Assembly: GCA_021783095.1 (NCBI GenBank)
Contig: JAJXUG010000021.1
Coordinates: forward strand, 1 to 64,000
From: Chloroflexota bacterium
GTDB taxonomy: Bacteria; Chloroflexota; Limnocylindria; Limnocylindrales; CSP1-4
DNA: 64,000 bases
Reading direction: 5' to 3'
Positions 25,185 through 33,514 of the stretch are shown one piece after another. The translations under genes and the position numbers were made by a program. The notes below the pieces were generated by a model that was not told the DNA's origin, did not search any database, and saw only the letters and a list, made by a program, of their open reading frames with translations. Numbering within the stretch: position 1 is the first letter of the stretch; the number at the start of each line of letters is the position of its first letter.

Positions 25185-25620
25185 GACCTGCACCTCATAG
25201 TCGGCGGCGCCGACGGGACGGGCCCGCGCCGCTCCGGTCCTCGATGGGGGCTCGCCCCGCCCCCTCATCATGTCAGCCCCCGTGGTCCGCGTGCAGCGCT
25301 GCCCAGAGCGGCGTCCCGGCAGGCGGCACGACGGGGCCGCCTCGGACGCCACCAGCCGCAGCCGGAAGAACGCCGGCCAGCGGAAGGCCCTTGGTTCCCG
25401 CGGCGCCGGACACGGGCACAGTTCCAGGCACCCCGAGCCCTTCTCGGCCCTCGCGACGCCTGCGCGCCATCGCAGCGTCGGGCGACGTCGGCGGCAAGGG
25501 CCGGCGGGGGCGGTGCGCCGTGCCTGTGGACCCCCAGCAAGGCAGCTGCTCGCGGCGTCGTCAGCTTGACGACTGGGTCGGCCGCGCGATCAGGTTCGCG
25601 GCGTCGCTGCCGGCGAAGGG
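25185..25620. other. Non-coding stretch beside a truncated methyltransferase
   Basis: 436 bases of GC-rich sequence. Open frames are present on both strands but have biased composition and no recognisable domain. It may contain the decayed remainder of the methyltransferase gene that stops at 25621; I cannot recognise the missing motifs in any frame. Promoter elements for the dehydrogenase are not obvious. Confidence 0.4.
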
Positions 25621-25965
25621 CTAGCGCGAACCGTCCGCCCGGGCGTCCCCGAACCGGGCGACGGGGAGCTCCTGCGCCGCCGCGACATGGGCGTCGATCC
25701 CCGCCGCACGCGCCAGCTCAACATGCACCGTCGACAGGTCGACACCGGCGACGTCGAACCCGGCTGCCCGGAATGCCGCGCCGTCGATGCCCGGGCCGGT
25801 CCCGATCTCGACGAGGCTGTGGCGGCCCTCCTCCTGCAGGCGGGCGATGAACCGTCTGCGGCGCGCCACGCGTTCGTCCGGCAGCGTGCGGACCGCGCGC
25901 TCCGCCGCGTTCTGGTCGTAGTAGCGCGCGAGGTCTGCGCGCAGCCGATCGCTGTCCTGCGTCAC
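25621..25965 (-). pseudogene. C-terminally truncated class I SAM methyltransferase
   Basis: 114 residues. The N-terminal helix and the SAM-binding motif I (LVEIGTGPGIDGAAF) and motif II (VAGVDLSTVHVELA) are intact. The frame stops just after the motif-II-to-III region (ARADGSR), where the family normally continues with about 100 residues holding the substrate cap and the FDAV motif. Full-length relatives are about 200 residues or longer. I infer a gene remnant; a stand-alone short protein is less likely. It follows modB on the same strand, where modC would be expected. Confidence 0.6.
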
Positions 25966-26071
25966 CGGTTGAGCCTACCCGAACGCGACGCCCACCGACC
26001 CGGGTCGGGACGTTGACACCGCGTTCACCCGGCGGCGCAGGCGGCTGCCGGCGACGGGCTGACGGCGCGGC

Positions 26072-26923
26072 TCAACCGCCGGTCGAGGACCGGATGTCGA
26101 GCACTCTTCCCCAGTGCAGGAGCCGCACGGCGATCAGCACCCCGAGCGCCGCGAGGACCAGGATCGATGCCGCCGCCACTGCCGTGTCGAGGCCGCCCGA
26201 CTGGAACTCGCCATAGACCATCAGCGGCAGCGTCTGGGTCCTGCCCTCGACGTTGCCCGCGAACATGATCGTCGCGCCGAACTCGCCCAGCGCACGCGCC
26301 CAGCTCATCACCAGGCCCGCCGCCAGCGCGCTCGAGGCCAGGGGCACGGTGATCCGCAGGAACAGCGCCCGCTCGCTCGCGCCGTCGACACGGGCCGCAT
26401 CCTCGAGGTCGCGGTCCACCGACGCGAACCCCGTCCGCGCCGAGCGCACGTAGAACGGCGCGGCCACGAAGCACTGGGCGACGACGACCGCCGCGGTGGT
26501 GAACGGCAGCTCGACACCGAGCGCAGTGAGGGGCGGTCCGAGCACGCCGCTGCGCCCCAGCAGCAGGAGGAGCGCGAGGCCCGCAACCGAGGGCGGCAGG
26601 ACGATCGGCAGGTCGATGACGCTCTCGAGCAGCGTCGAGCCGCGGAACTGCCGACGGGCGAGCAGGAGCGCCAGCGGCGTCCCCAGCAGGACCATCAGGA
26701 CGAGGCTCGCCGTCGTCGTCACGAGGCTCAGGACGAGCGCGTCCAGGACGGCCGGGGTGCCCGCGGCGCCCGCGAGCGAGCCGTCGAGCAGTGACCGCGC
26801 CACCAGCGCCGCGACGGGGAGCCCGAGGACCAGCGCCGCCACCAGCGCAACAGCGGAGACGGGCCAGCCGACCTCGTACCGCTGGCGAGAGGCTCTGGGG
26901 ACCGCAGTCGCAGATGCGCTCAC
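26072..26923 (-). CDS. modB: ModB, molybdate ABC transporter permease
   Basis: 283 residues with five to six membrane helices. The permease EAA-type loop is visible as EDAARVDGASERALFLRITVPLA, and ALGEFGATIMFAGN plus QTLPLMVYGEF are hallmarks of molybdate/tungstate permeases. It lies six bases after modA in the same operon. No ATPase gene (modC) is adjacent: downstream is a broken methyltransferase gene. The permease must then use an ATPase encoded elsewhere. Confidence 0.9.
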   Translation of the reverse strand: MSASATAVPRASRQRYEVGWPVSAVALVAALVLGLPVAALVARSLLDGSLAGAAGTPAVLDALVLSLVTTTASLVLMVLLGTPLALLLARRQFRGSTLLESVIDLPIVLPPSVAGLALLLLLGRSGVLGPPLTALGVELPFTTAAVVVAQCFVAAPFYVRSARTGFASVDRDLEDAARVDGASERALFLRITVPLASSALAAGLVMSWARALGEFGATIMFAGNVEGRTQTLPLMVYGEFQSGGLDTAVAAASILVLAALGVLIAVRLLHWGRVLDIRSSTGG

Positions 26924-26929
26924 GCCGCC

Positions 26930-27757
26930 CTACCCCGACGGCGGGGCGAACCCGAACGAGGCCAGGATCGCCTCGCCCTTGGGACCCGTCAGCCAGGCGA
27001 GGAACGCGGCGGCGGCCTCGCCGTGCGCCGACGCCTTGACGGCTACGCCGCCGTAGGTCGCAGGCACGTTCTGGTTCGCCGGGATGGCGATGGTCTTCAC
27101 CTTGTCGGAGGCCTTGGCGTCGGTGACGTAGACGACTCCGGCGTCGCCCTCGTCCAGGGCCACCTTGGTGACGATGGCGCCCACGTTGTCCTCGCGCGAG
27201 ACGACGTTGGCGTCAAACCGGGTGGCGAAGTCGGCGCCGTAGGCGGGCAGCGACGACACCTTGGCGACCCATTGCGCGGTGTACTTCTCGATGGGCACGC
27301 CCACGGCGCAGGCGATCACCTTGACACCGCTCCGCGCGAGGTCGACGGGCGCGCCGATCCCCGCCGGATTGGCGGCGGGGACGATGACCGTGAGCAGGTT
27401 GCCCGCGAAGTGAACGACCGGACTCGAGGCGAGGCCCTTGTCGAACAGCGCCTTGGGATTCTCCGTGTCGGCCGAGAGGAAGACGTCGGCGGGCGCGCCC
27501 TGCTCGATCTTGGTCTCGAGGGCGGTCGAGGAATCGGTCGAGATCGTCAGGGTGATGCCAGGCGTGGCGGCCTCGTAGGCGGTCTTGACTTGGTCGAGCA
27601 CCGCCTTGAGCGAGGCGGCGGCGTAGATCTGGAGGTCGGTCGAGGCGCCGGCTGCCGAGCCGGCTGACTGCGAGGCGGCCGAGCCGGTCGAGGCGCCCGA
27701 GCAGCCGGCGGCCAGCAGCGCGGTCAGGACGATCGGAAGCGGCAGTCGAAGGCGCAT
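26930..27757 (-). CDS. modA: ModA, molybdate-binding lipoprotein
   Basis: 275 residues. The lipobox LLAAGC gives an anchored lipoprotein, followed by a short Ser/Ala/Gly linker. Binding-protein landmarks include IYAAASLKAVLDQV, STDSSTALETKIEQGAPADVF and DEGDAGVVYVTDA, which contribute the oxyanion-binding serines and tyrosine in ModA. It lies between the Mop-domain regulator (15-bp gap) and modB (6-bp gap). Molybdate is the expected ligand; tungstate cannot be excluded. Several molybdenum-related genes in the window (fdhD, the MOP-type hydroxylase) fit. Confidence 0.92.
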   Translation of the reverse strand: MRLRLPLPIVLTALLAAGCSGASTGSAASQSAGSAAGASTDLQIYAAASLKAVLDQVKTAYEAATPGITLTISTDSSTALETKIEQGAPADVFLSADTENPKALFDKGLASSPVVHFAGNLLTVIVPAANPAGIGAPVDLARSGVKVIACAVGVPIEKYTAQWVAKVSSLPAYGADFATRFDANVVSREDNVGAIVTKVALDEGDAGVVYVTDAKASDKVKTIAIPANQNVPATYGGVAVKASAHGEAAAAFLAWLTGPKGEAILASFGFAPPSG

Positions 27758-27772
27758 GCGGCTGGGCCCTCT

Positions 27773-28192
27773 TCAGGAGGACGGGATCTCGACGATCACG
27801 TTGGTGGCCTTGACGACGCACACGGCGACCATGCCGACCTCCAGCCCCAGGTCGTCCACGGCCTCGGCGGTCATCAGCGACACGAGTCGGTGCGGCCCGG
27901 CCTGGACCTCGACCACGGCGGCCACCCGGTCGCGCTCGACCCGCGTCACGATCCCGGCGAACCTGTTGCGCGCGGACTGCGCGACGATCGGCCGCCCGCT
28001 CGCCGACTGCCGACGCTCGGCGAGCAGACGGCCCACGACAGCGAGGTCGACGAGTCGCTGCCCGCCCTCGGACCGCGTGGTTGCGAGGCGGCCGTCCGCC
28101 TCCCAGCGCCGGAGGGTTTCCACGGACACCCCGAGCATCTCGGCGGCCTGCCCGACACGGACGAACGTTGCATCATCTGAAGAAGTCGTCAT
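27773..28192 (-). CDS. Molybdate-responsive HTH-Mop (TOBE) regulator
   Basis: 139 residues. The N-terminus is a BldC/MerR-like helix-turn-helix (RVGQAAEMLGVSVETLRRWE); the C-terminus is a single Mop/TOBE domain (SARNRFAGIVTRVERDRV...VKATNVIVE) that binds molybdate. It heads the modAB operon and probably senses molybdate. ATG 28192 is preferred because a -10-like CATGAT lies 7 nt upstream, a pattern shared with other genes here; an ATG at 28204 in the same frame is the alternative. This is not the LysR-like ModE of enterobacteria. Confidence 0.82.
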   Translation of the reverse strand: MTTSSDDATFVRVGQAAEMLGVSVETLRRWEADGRLATTRSEGGQRLVDLAVVGRLLAERRQSASGRPIVAQSARNRFAGIVTRVERDRVAAVVEVQAGPHRLVSLMTAEAVDDLGLEVGMVAVCVVKATNVIVEIPSS

Positions 28193-28303
28193 CCATAGGA
28201 TCATGGCAGAGATTCAGACCTATTGTCTAGCTATCGCTCCGCATGTGGTCATGTTTCGGCGGTGCCCGGGCGATTCTCCGCGCGCATCGTGCAAGAACAG
28301 CAC

Positions 28304-28331
28304 TTGCACGTTTCCAGAAATCGCGTATGGT
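28304..28331 (+). promoter_or_regulatory. Sigma-70-like promoter for the zinc-ribbon gene
   Basis: TTGCAC (28304-28309) and TATGGT (28326-28331), 16 bp apart. Transcription would start near 28338, giving an untranslated leader of about 110 nt before the ATG at 28450. Confidence 0.5.
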
Positions 28332-28449
28332 CACAACTCGCCCATCTTGGGCGAAGCCCAGCGCGGCGCACACGATCCCACCCCTCCCGGACTCCGCCGA
28401 GGCAGATCGCGGACCCCGACGCACAGCCCACAGGAGTGGATCGCACCCA

Positions 28450-28812
28450 ATGGCCCTCGACAAGACCCTCACTTGCGCCGACTGCAACCAGTCATTCACC
28501 TTCACTGCCAGCGAGCAGGACTTCTTCGCTGAGCGCGGCTTCACCGAGCCGCGTCGCTGTCCCTCCTGCCGCGCCAGCCGCAAGGCCGCCCGCGGTTCCG
28601 ACAGCGGCTACAGCAGCGGCGGCGGCTACAGCAGCGGCGGCGGCTACAGCGACCGCTCCGGCGGCTACGGCGGCGGCGGCGCCTCGCGCGGCCCGCGCGA
28701 GATGTTCGCGGCCACCTGCTCGGCGTGCGGCCAGGAGACCCAGGTCCCCTTCCGCCCGACCTCCGGCAAGCCGGTCTACTGCAGCTCCTGCTTCCAGCAG
28801 CGCCGGGCCTGA
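28450..28812 (+). CDS. Double zinc-ribbon protein with Gly/Tyr/Ser linker
   Basis: 120 residues. An N-terminal zinc ribbon (CADC ... CPSC) and a C-terminal one (CSAC ... CSSC) flank a low-complexity Gly/Ser/Tyr region with tandem GYSSGG units. Small proteins of this layout are common in Chloroflexota and Actinomycetota; their function is not known, though RNA or DNA binding is often suggested from the ribbons and the RGG/SYG-like linker. AGGAG lies about 13 nt before the ATG. It is divergent from the molybdate operon, with a long leader. Confidence 0.75.
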   Translation: MALDKTLTCADCNQSFTFTASEQDFFAERGFTEPRRCPSCRASRKAARGSDSGYSSGGGYSSGGGYSDRSGGYGGGGASRGPREMFAATCSACGQETQVPFRPTSGKPVYCSSCFQQRRA

Positions 28813-28876
28813 CGCCCGCGGCAGGCCGCGTCATGCGCCCTGCCACTCACGCTCGAGGCCGTCGGCATTCGCCGGC

Positions 28877-28949
28877 GGCCTCGTCGATTCCTCAGCCCCT
28901 CGATCGGGGCCGCCCGCGAGCGCGGGTGGCCTCGTCGATTCCTCAGCCC
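28877..28949. repeat. 22-bp direct repeat at the 3' end of the CtpA gene
   Basis: Identical 22-bp copies beginning GGCCTCGTCGATTCC at 28877-28898 and 28928-28949, 51 bp apart. The second covers the protease stop codon (28943-28945), so the first looks like a duplicated gene end. The space between carries a small hairpin (CCCCTCGATCGGGG). Confidence 0.6.
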
Positions 28950-30481
28950 TGGCCCTTGAGCAGGTCCAGCGCCTTGAGCAGCTGCGTGTCGCCCGACGCG
29001 GCCAGCTGGGCGGCGGTCATGCCGCGGACGTCGTTGGGGTAGACGGCCGTCGCGTTCTGGGCGAGCGCCACCGTGACGTTCGGGTCGAGGCCCTCGTGCC
29101 AGATGGGCCGGCCGTTGCGCGTGAGCCACCGCTCCGTCCCGATCCGCAGCACCGACCCGTCGGCCAGCTCGAAGCGCCCCAGCACGGTGCCGGTGCCGAA
29201 CGTCTTCTGCCCCACCACCTCGCCACGGCCGGCGTCCTGGATGCAGCCGCTGACGATCTCCGCGGCGCTCGCGGTGTTGCCGTTGGCCAGCACGACCAGC
29301 GGGATCGTCGTGGCGAGGCCGCCCGGCGTGATCGGGACGAGCTTGTCCACGCCGCTGCGGTCCACGGACTGGTACACCGTGCCGTTGCCGACGAACTGGC
29401 TCGCCACAGCCACCGCCTCGTTGACGTAGCCGCCGCCGTTGTTGCGCAGGTCGAACACGATGGCCGTGGCGCCCGCTCCCTTGGCCGCCTGGATCGCTGC
29501 CTCGATGGCCTTGCCGGCCCCGGTGGCGAACGAGTCGAGCCGGATGAAGGCGATCGTGCGGCCCGGGATCATCGTCCAGGACGCCAGCGGCAGGTCGTAC
29601 TTGCGACGCGTGATGGTCAGGTCGAAGTTGGCCACCCCCGCGCGCTGGATGGTGATCGTGACCTGCGTCCCCTCGGGTCCGCGGATCAACTGGACGATCT
29701 GGTCCTGGGTCATGCCCGTCAGGGCCTTGCCGTCGACGCCGACGATCCGGTCGCCGCGCTTGATGCCCGCCGCCTCGGCCGGGGTGTTGGCGAACACCTG
29801 GCCCACCACCAGGCCGCCCTTGCCGTCGTCCGGGGCGACCTCGATGCCGATGCCGACGAACGTCCCGGAGAGGGACTGGTCCATCGCCTTCGACTGGGCG
29901 GCGGTCATGAACGAGGTGTGCCCGACGTCGCCCACGGCGGTGACGATGCCCTGGATGGCGGCGTAGGCGAGCTTCTGGTTGTCGAGTTGCTGCGCGTCGA
30001 CGTAGTTGTTCTGGATGTCGTGCCAGGCTTGGTCGACGAGCGCGAGCTCCTGGTCGGGGGTGAGGGAGGCTGACGGCCCAGGACCCCCAGACGACGACGC
30101 GGTGGAAGGGCTCGCCGGGGCCAGCGTCAGGCCGCCGGAGTTCCCGACCGCGAGGCCGGCCGCGAACATGACGATCGCGAGGATCGGCGCGAGGACGGCC
30201 ACGAGGATCTTCGGCACGCCGCCGGGGATCGGCGCCAGGCGGGGAGGGGGCGGCGGGGCAAAGCCGTCGTCGGCGCCGGGCGGGTCTGCGGCGCTGGGCG
30301 GGCTGACGGGCGGTGCGGCCGGCTCGGTCCATTCGGCCGGTGCGGCCGACTCGGTCGATGCGGTCGCCTCGGTCACCTCGGTCGTATCGGGGCGGAGGGC
30401 GGCTTCGTCGGGGTGCTGGGCAGAGGGCTCGAGGAGCGTGGCGGGCTCCCCGGCAGACGGCGGGATGGAGGGTTCGGTCAT
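28943..30481 (-). CDS. S41 (CtpA-type) carboxy-terminal processing protease
   Basis: 512 residues. A Pro/Ala/Glu-rich cytoplasmic N-terminus of about 90 residues precedes one membrane helix (VAVLAPILAIVMFAAGLAVG), so the protease faces outward. A PDZ domain spans about residues 200-285 (GIGIEVAPDDGKGGLVV ... GDRIVGVDGKAL). The catalytic serine lies in GNTASAAEIVSG and the lysine in VGQKTFGTG, with VFDLRNNGGGYV between, as in CtpA/Prc. Likely role: trimming or degrading extracytoplasmic proteins. The following genes on the same strand start 120 bp upstream. Confidence 0.9.
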   Translation of the reverse strand: MTEPSIPPSAGEPATLLEPSAQHPDEAALRPDTTEVTEATASTESAAPAEWTEPAAPPVSPPSAADPPGADDGFAPPPPPRLAPIPGGVPKILVAVLAPILAIVMFAAGLAVGNSGGLTLAPASPSTASSSGGPGPSASLTPDQELALVDQAWHDIQNNYVDAQQLDNQKLAYAAIQGIVTAVGDVGHTSFMTAAQSKAMDQSLSGTFVGIGIEVAPDDGKGGLVVGQVFANTPAEAAGIKRGDRIVGVDGKALTGMTQDQIVQLIRGPEGTQVTITIQRAGVANFDLTITRRKYDLPLASWTMIPGRTIAFIRLDSFATGAGKAIEAAIQAAKGAGATAIVFDLRNNGGGYVNEAVAVASQFVGNGTVYQSVDRSGVDKLVPITPGGLATTIPLVVLANGNTASAAEIVSGCIQDAGRGEVVGQKTFGTGTVLGRFELADGSVLRIGTERWLTRNGRPIWHEGLDPNVTVALAQNATAVYPNDVRGMTAAQLAASGDTQLLKALDLLKGQG

Positions 30482-30600
30482 GGGTATGCGTGGTTCCGGA
30501 GAGGGGCCGCGACAGGGTCGGCTGCGTCAAGCATGCGTCAATCCGCCGGAGCGTGGGTCGACGGGGCCGAGGACGGCCCCGGGAGTGGTCGAGCCGCCCC

Positions 30601-31335
30601 TCAGGGCGCACGCACGATGCGCCTGGCGGCACGCGTGGCCCGCACGAAGTGGCGCAGGTGGTGGAGCGGCTGGACGTGGCTCGGGGCCCCGGCGTAGATC
30701 GTCGAGATCGGCACCCACGCGAGTGGCCAGCCGCGCCGGAGGCAGATCGCGATCATCTCGACCTCGAACTCGAACCCGGTCTCGCGGCTGTCGATCATCG
30801 CCGTCATCAGCCGCCGCCCGAGCAGGCGGTAGCCGGACTGGTTGTCGGGGACGGGCCGTCCGACCGCCCACGAGAACGCGGCGCTGCCGAGCGTGTTGGA
30901 CAGGCGACGCACCGGCGGCATGCGGGCGAAGTCCCGACGACCGATGACGAGCTCGGGCCTGGCGCCGGAGTCGACGTTCGGCTGCCGCGGGGCGTCGCCC
31001 AGGTCGGGCGCGCCGAAGGCGGCGAGGAACGCGGGGATCTCGTCGGGGTCGTGCTGGCCGTCGGCGTCAAGGGTCACGACCGCGTCGTAGCCCTCGGCGA
31101 GGGCGCGCCGGAAGCCCATCCGGAGGGCCGCCCCCTTGCCCTGGTTCGGCCGCTGCGGGAGGACGATCGCACCCGCTGCCTCGGCGCGCGCCGCGGTGTC
31201 GTCGGTGGACCCGTCGTCGACCACGAGCACCGGCAGGTAGCGCCGGGCCGCCGTGACGACCCCTCCGATCCGAGGCCCCTCCTCGTAGCCGGGGATGACA
31301 GCGAGGACGCGCGGCCGGCCGCCGGGCCTGGTCAC
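30601..31335 (-). CDS. Family 2 glycosyltransferase (dolichyl-phosphate mannose synthase-like)
   Basis: 244 residues without membrane helices. GT2 landmarks: VIPGYEEGPRIGG at the N-terminus, VVDDGSTDDT, and the DXD motif in LDADGQHDPDEIP. DNQSGYRLLGRRLM and FEFEVEMI match polyprenyl-phosphate mannose/glucose synthase-like enzymes. It probably transfers a sugar to a lipid carrier. Its start overlaps the stop of the upstream lipoprotein gene (ATGA at 31332-31335). Confidence 0.85.
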   Translation of the reverse strand: MTRPGGRPRVLAVIPGYEEGPRIGGVVTAARRYLPVLVVDDGSTDDTAARAEAAGAIVLPQRPNQGKGAALRMGFRRALAEGYDAVVTLDADGQHDPDEIPAFLAAFGAPDLGDAPRQPNVDSGARPELVIGRRDFARMPPVRRLSNTLGSAAFSWAVGRPVPDNQSGYRLLGRRLMTAMIDSRETGFEFEVEMIAICLRRGWPLAWVPISTIYAGAPSHVQPLHHLRHFVRATRAARRIVRAP

Positions 31336-32012
31336 TTGGTGGCGAACACGAGGCTCTTGACGATCGGCGAGCCGGCGGTGAGCAGGTTCGGGAAGCCGAC
31401 GCCGTCAAACGAGTCGAGGTTGACGATCATGGTGCCGTTGCCGGGAAGGTCGAGCAGGTACAGGCGGAGGGTCTCGCTGCCCGCGACGACCCAGTGCAGC
31501 CGCTGCGTCTCGTCGATGAGGAGCGGCACCGCGGGGAGTCCGTTCGCGAACGAGCAGGACTGCTTCCAGTTCGGGGCGACACTGAGGTTGATCATCGTGG
31601 CGGGGAGCCCTGCGACGGTCACCAGAGTGGGAGGCGTCACCGAGAGGCCCTTCCTCGACCGGATCCACGTCACCAGGTCCGACGCGCTCGTGCCCACGCC
31701 CGGCTCTGGGCTGTACGGACAGTCGGTCGCCTGCGAGAGCGCGTGCCAGTTGTGGAAGAGGTGGATGCCGTTGACCTGGTCGTTCGTCGGGATCAGCTGG
31801 AAGTACGCGAGGTCGTCCACCGGGTTCGTCCAGCCAGCGGGAACCGTGTACGTGACCGCGGGCTGGAACACGGCGCTCGTGTGCTGGCCTGCGCTGAGCA
31901 CCGGGGGTGCCGTCGGGCCGGCGCTTGCGTTGGTGCCGGGTGCGGCGCTGCACCCTGCCACGAGTGAGACGAGGAGCAGGGCGACAGCGACGGTCGCGAG
32001 GCCGCGGTTCAA
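31332..32012 (-). CDS. Lipoprotein of unknown function
   Basis: 226 residues. The signal peptide and lipobox (LLLVSLVAGCSAAPG) mark a lipoprotein. The remainder is a globular sequence with two cysteines (TDCPYSPEPG and KQSCSFANG) that could form a disulfide. I do not recognise a family. It is translationally coupled to the glycosyltransferase gene downstream, so a role in envelope glycan or lipid work is possible but unproven. Confidence 0.7.
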   Translation of the reverse strand: MNRGLATVAVALLLVSLVAGCSAAPGTNASAGPTAPPVLSAGQHTSAVFQPAVTYTVPAGWTNPVDDLAYFQLIPTNDQVNGIHLFHNWHALSQATDCPYSPEPGVGTSASDLVTWIRSRKGLSVTPPTLVTVAGLPATMINLSVAPNWKQSCSFANGLPAVPLLIDETQRLHWVVAGSETLRLYLLDLPGNGTMIVNLDSFDGVGFPNLLTAGSPIVKSLVFATK

Positions 32013-32163
32013 GCTGGGGGACCTCCGGGAGCGTGAGCGAGCTGGGTGTCGCCGTCCATTGTCGCCTGCGCGGCCTCGTCGTCAGGCGCTTCGCGACGCG
32101 CCGGTCGCGCCGCCACCGCGGTGGGACGGGGGCGACGCGCCGGAGACGCGAACTGGGCGCCGT

Positions 32164-33114
32164 TCACGCCGACCCGGTGAGCGCGGAGGCCAGCACCGCG
32201 ATCTGGTCGGGCGTGACGCGGCAGCAGCCGCCGATCAGCTCGGCACCAAGGCCTCTCCAGCGTCGCGCGGCGTCGCCGTCCACGCGGTCGAGGCCGTGGC
32301 CGACCCAGCGCCGCCCGACCGCGTCCCAGCCCTCGCCGCTGTTGGGGTACACCACGATGGGCAGCGAGCAGGCGGCGCGGATGCGGCCCACCAGCTCGTC
32401 GAGGTGCTCGGGCGCCGTGCAGTTGACGCCGATGGCCACGACCCCGGGCGCCCCGTCCACCGCGGCCACGCCCTCCTCGACGGGCGCGCCGCTGTTGAGG
32501 CGCGCGCCGTCGCGGCACGAGAAGCTGACCCAGGCGGCGGCGCCGGGATTCTCCGGCAGGAGCGCCGCCACGGCCGCCGCCTCCTCCACCTCTGGGATCG
32601 TCTCGACCGCGAGGATGTCGGCGTCGGTGGACGCGAGCACGCGCAGCCGCTCGCGGTGGAAGTCCGCCAACTGCGCGAGGGTGCGGCCGTAGTTGCCGCG
32701 GTACTCCGAGCCGTCCGCGAGCATCGCCCCGTACGGGCCGACCGACGCGGCGACGAACCTGCGGACCGGCGCCCGGCCGGCCGCCTCGTCCTCCGCGGCC
32801 GCCTGCGCGCGGGCGGCCGCGGCCAGCTCCACGCTCTTGCGCAGGAGCGCTCCCGCGCCGGCGCGGTCGATCCCCCGCCGCGCGAACCCCTCGAACGTGG
32901 CCTGGTAGCTGGCGGTGGTCGCCACCCGGGCGCCGGCGCGGTAGAACGCGAGGTGCGCCCGGACGATCGCAGCGGGGTCGTCGGCGAGCAGGCGCGCGGA
33001 CCACAGCCGATCCGACAGGTCGGCGCCCTGCGCCTCGAGCTGGGTGGAGAACCCGCCGTCGAGCACGATTGGCTCACCGGCGTCGAGGGCTTCGCGGAAG
33101 GCGGTCGGGTCCAT
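32164..33114 (-). CDS. mmuM: Homocysteine S-methyltransferase
   Basis: 316 residues. Single-domain Hcy-binding barrel: VLDGGFSTQLEAQG at the N-terminus, then zinc ligands in GVNCTAPEH and the C-terminal GGCCRVTP pair of cysteines. This is the MmuM/BHMT class, which methylates homocysteine to methionine from S-methylmethionine, SAM or betaine. The chosen ATG gives a standard-length N-terminus. It is monocistronic. The donor cannot be told from the sequence; MmuM is the closer match in length. Confidence 0.88.
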   Translation of the reverse strand: MDPTAFREALDAGEPIVLDGGFSTQLEAQGADLSDRLWSARLLADDPAAIVRAHLAFYRAGARVATTASYQATFEGFARRGIDRAGAGALLRKSVELAAAARAQAAAEDEAAGRAPVRRFVAASVGPYGAMLADGSEYRGNYGRTLAQLADFHRERLRVLASTDADILAVETIPEVEEAAAVAALLPENPGAAAWVSFSCRDGARLNSGAPVEEGVAAVDGAPGVVAIGVNCTAPEHLDELVGRIRAACSLPIVVYPNSGEGWDAVGRRWVGHGLDRVDGDAARRWRGLGAELIGGCCRVTPDQIAVLASALTGSA

Positions 33115-33249
33115 GCGGGGATGGTGCCACCTCCGGCGGTCCGCGGCACGCGTCTCACGGCCGGTCCTCGTGCGGGGCGGGGCCTCCGCGGGAGCGGAAG
33201 CCCGGTTCGGCGCGCGGCGCCCGAGGGATCGCGCCGCCGTGCCGCTCTG

Positions 33250-33290
33250 CCGTGCGCCGCACGGAGCCTCCGTGCGCCGCACGGAGCCTC
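33250..33290. repeat. Tandem 20-bp repeat, each unit a perfect palindrome
   Basis: CCGTGCG-C-CGCACGG occurs at 33250-33264 and again at 33270-33284, in two exact 20-bp repeats; a third, partial copy begins at 33290. Arms are 7 bp around a single base. The function is unknown; paired operator or DNA-structure element are options. Confidence 0.7.
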
Positions 33291-33478
33291 CGTGCACGCA
33301 GCGGCCCTGCTGGCGGAGGAAGCGCTGGACGGGCCGGACCGCGCGCCCGATCGCGGGTCGGCGGGGCGCACGGCGGCACGGCCCGGACCGTGCGGCGGGG
33401 GAAGCGCCGGCAGGGCCGCCGGGTGCACATCAGCTGCACGCCCAGGGCTGTTGCTGCGCCGCCGTCCCGCTGATGTGC

Positions 33479-33508
33479 TTGCGCAAGTGCGCAACTACGT
33501 GGTAGGGT
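33479..33508 (+). promoter_or_regulatory. ArsR-type operator overlapping a leaderless promoter
   Basis: Perfect inverted repeat TTGCGCA-AG-TGCGCAA at 33479-33494. Its left end doubles as a -35 (TTGCGC), and TAGGGT (33503-33508) serves as -10 with an 18-bp spacer. The ATG at 33515 is 6 nt further, so the mRNA would be leaderless. Repression by the ArsR-type protein encoded next is the obvious inference. Confidence 0.65.
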
Positions 33509-33514
33509 CAGGCC

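Larger units (their letters stand above)
33115..33514. other. 400-bp intergenic region with tandem palindromes and an ArsR operator
   Basis: Divergent gap between the methyltransferase and arsR-type genes. It holds a perfect 20-bp tandem repeat at 33251-33290 and an operator/promoter at 33479-33508, both listed separately. The rest is GC-rich and carries no recognisable gene. Confidence 0.5.

Noticed and set aside
25244-25624. Protein-coding gene in the gap beside the truncated methyltransferase
   Set aside because: Frames there are low-complexity Arg/Pro/Ala translations with no start signal or domain.
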